NCBI GenBank assembly: GCA_031288955.1
Contig: JAITQJ010000169.1
Span: forward strand, 1 to 7,385
Source: Planctomycetaceae bacterium
GTDB taxonomy: Bacteria; Planctomycetota; Planctomycetia; Pirellulales; Thermoguttaceae
Length of the DNA: 7,385 nucleotides
Reading direction: 5' to 3'
Shown here: piece after piece, positions 6,481 through 7,385 of the stretch
Numbering within the stretch: the first letter of the stretch is position 1
Layout of the letters: every line of letters begins with the position of its first letter
The notes under the pieces: generated by a model
Seen by the model: the letters and a program-made list of their open reading frames with translations, nothing else
Told to the model about the DNA's origin: nothing
Database searches by the model: none
Position numbers and translations under genes: made by a program

Positions 6481-7385
6481 TTCTCAAATAGAAAAGATTA
6501 TAAACATAAGGTAATAAAGATTGGTTTTCTCACAGGTATTTTATTCACATTGTTTTTTTCGTCTGTATGTTCCGTACCGCGGACACAAACCGTGCATATT
6601 GACCGTGATACGACTACCCTGCTTCGTAATCCGGCTATGGGTTGGGGAATTTATGTTGATAATTATGTAAAGGATAATAAAACTTTTTGGAACAGTCTTG
6701 GCGATGCTCCCGACAAATACTGTTCATTTCTTTACATACGTGTATTGTGGAGTTATATGGAACCACAAGAGGGCGAATATGCGTGGAACAAAAATGAAAA
6801 CTACAAGCAGTTAATCGCCGAGGCTCGCCGGAGAGGATTGAAATTACATTTCCGTGTTTTTTACGACAGTCAGGACATTCGCTATCCGGCAACTCCCGAT
6901 TTTGTTCGTAAAGCAGGAGCCAAAGGGTATATTGCCAACAGAGGTCATTGGTCGCCGTATATTGACGACTCCGTTTTTCAGCAAAAACTGAAAAACTTCA
7001 TCTATGCTTTTGCAGAAGAATACGACAATCCCGAAATTGTAGATTGTATTGACGCATTTAATATCGGTTGGTGGGGCGAAGGGCATCATGTTACCTCTTT
7101 AAGCAATCCGAAAAATTACGAAGATGTAGCACTGTGGATTACCGATACTTATGGAGATGCCTTCAAAAATGTTTTGCTGGTAATCAATTACCATAATGAA
7201 ATAACCGAACCTGTTTTGGATAAGATACTGAAACGGAATGATTATGTTTTACGTCACGATGCCTTCGGCAGTCAATGGTATGGTGATTTTGAACGTCATT
7301 TTGCCAAAAAATCATTTCCCGAACGGATTATTCTGGCAGAATCCTGCTACTGGTTTGTAGGAACGGACAAGGGAGCCAAAATAAA
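6397..7385 (+). CDS. Secreted DUF4832/DUF4874-like, TIM-barrel glycosidase-like protein, 3' partial
   Basis: Open from ATG 6397 to the window edge (329 codons, no stop). After an unusual leader (1-38), residues 39-60 (VIKIGFLTGILFTLFFSS and onward) form a hydrophobic signal or anchor segment, so the rest probably lies outside the cytoplasm. Then come NPAMGWG (78-84), RVLWSYMEPQEGEYAW (115-130, resembling the W..lEP.eG.y.W signature of GH42-like enzymes), a GLKLHFRV strand (147-154), IGWWGEGHH (223-231) and ILAES (312-316). E228 and E315 sit where clan GH-A enzymes often place catalytic acids; that assignment is inference. These features fit the DUF4832/DUF4874 proteins common in gut carbohydrate-degrading bacteria, whose substrates are mostly unknown. 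No Shine-Dalgarno precedes the ATG (AATTAAAATG). No later in-frame ATG lies before residue 81, so 6397 is the only plausible ATG that keeps the signal segment. Confidence 0.8.
   Translation, partial: MQTIPKIIRQVWSDKYRPLPKLCELQSRFSNRKDYKHKVIKIGFLTGILFTLFFSSVCSVPRTQTVHIDRDTTTLLRNPAMGWGIYVDNYVKDNKTFWNSLGDAPDKYCSFLYIRVLWSYMEPQEGEYAWNKNENYKQLIAEARRRGLKLHFRVFYDSQDIRYPATPDFVRKAGAKGYIANRGHWSPYIDDSVFQQKLKNFIYAFAEEYDNPEIVDCIDAFNIGWWGEGHHVTSLSNPKNYEDVALWITDTYGDAFKNVLLVINYHNEITEPVLDKILKRNDYVLRHDAFGSQWYGDFERHFAKKSFPERIILAESCYWFVGTDKGAKI

Noticed and set aside
1..7385. CRISPR array, tRNA or rRNA genes
   Set aside because: I saw no spaced direct repeats, cloverleaf pattern or ribosomal RNA signature on either strand by eye.

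Overview
The window has three unlike zones: a leftward (minus-strand) operon at 16-4536, an insertion-sequence graveyard at about 5020-6190, and a rightward gene that starts at 6397 and runs off the right edge. The organism cannot be named. A STAS protein next to a SpoIIE-type phosphatase fused to an RsbW-like ATPase is a style seen in Spirochaetota, Planctomycetota, Lentisphaerota and similar groups. The phosphatase gene has a clear GGAGAG Shine-Dalgarno, which argues against a Bacteroidota-style gene. In contrast, the right-hand gene sits behind a Bacteroidota-like TAnnTTTG promoter element and reads AT-richer. The window may therefore be a mosaic, or the promoter match may be chance.

Operon (minus strand): a good sigma70-type promoter at 4587-4615 drives (1) a 103-aa STAS anti-sigma-antagonist-like protein; (2) after a 37-bp gap, an 810-aa membrane sensor with a double-Cache-like periplasmic domain, HAMP, SpoIIE/PP2C phosphatase and C-terminal HATPase kinase; and (3), coupled by TGATAATG, a nonribosomal peptide synthetase (NRPS) fragment. 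The first two genes would form a partner-switching circuit in which one membrane protein carries both candidate activities acting on the STAS protein. No sigma factor is in view. The NRPS reading frame (A, carrier, start of C) is open but damaged twice. About 100 residues holding adenylation motifs A6-A8 are missing in frame, and the condensation domain stops after about 110 residues and is followed by a tail I do not recognise.

Insertion-sequence zone (plus strand): the 3' end of an IS5-family transposase with its right inverted repeat (about 5020-5256) lies 45 bp before a left inverted repeat and the 5' two-thirds of an IS5-family transposase (5302-5875). The order is permuted, and the two parts together make roughly one transposase. 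The 5' part then joins the C-terminal part of a different DDE transposase (5876-6190), which has at least two further frame disruptions and one stop.

Right edge: a secreted or membrane-anchored protein of the DUF4832/DUF4874, TIM-barrel glycosidase-like type (6397 to beyond 7385). Its first ~25 codons look like the start of an unrelated GT32-type sugar transferase, fused in frame ahead of the signal segment. I found no complete new defence or mobile system. The most notable items are the signalling-NRPS operon, the compacted adenylation domain, the permuted IS and the grafted leader.
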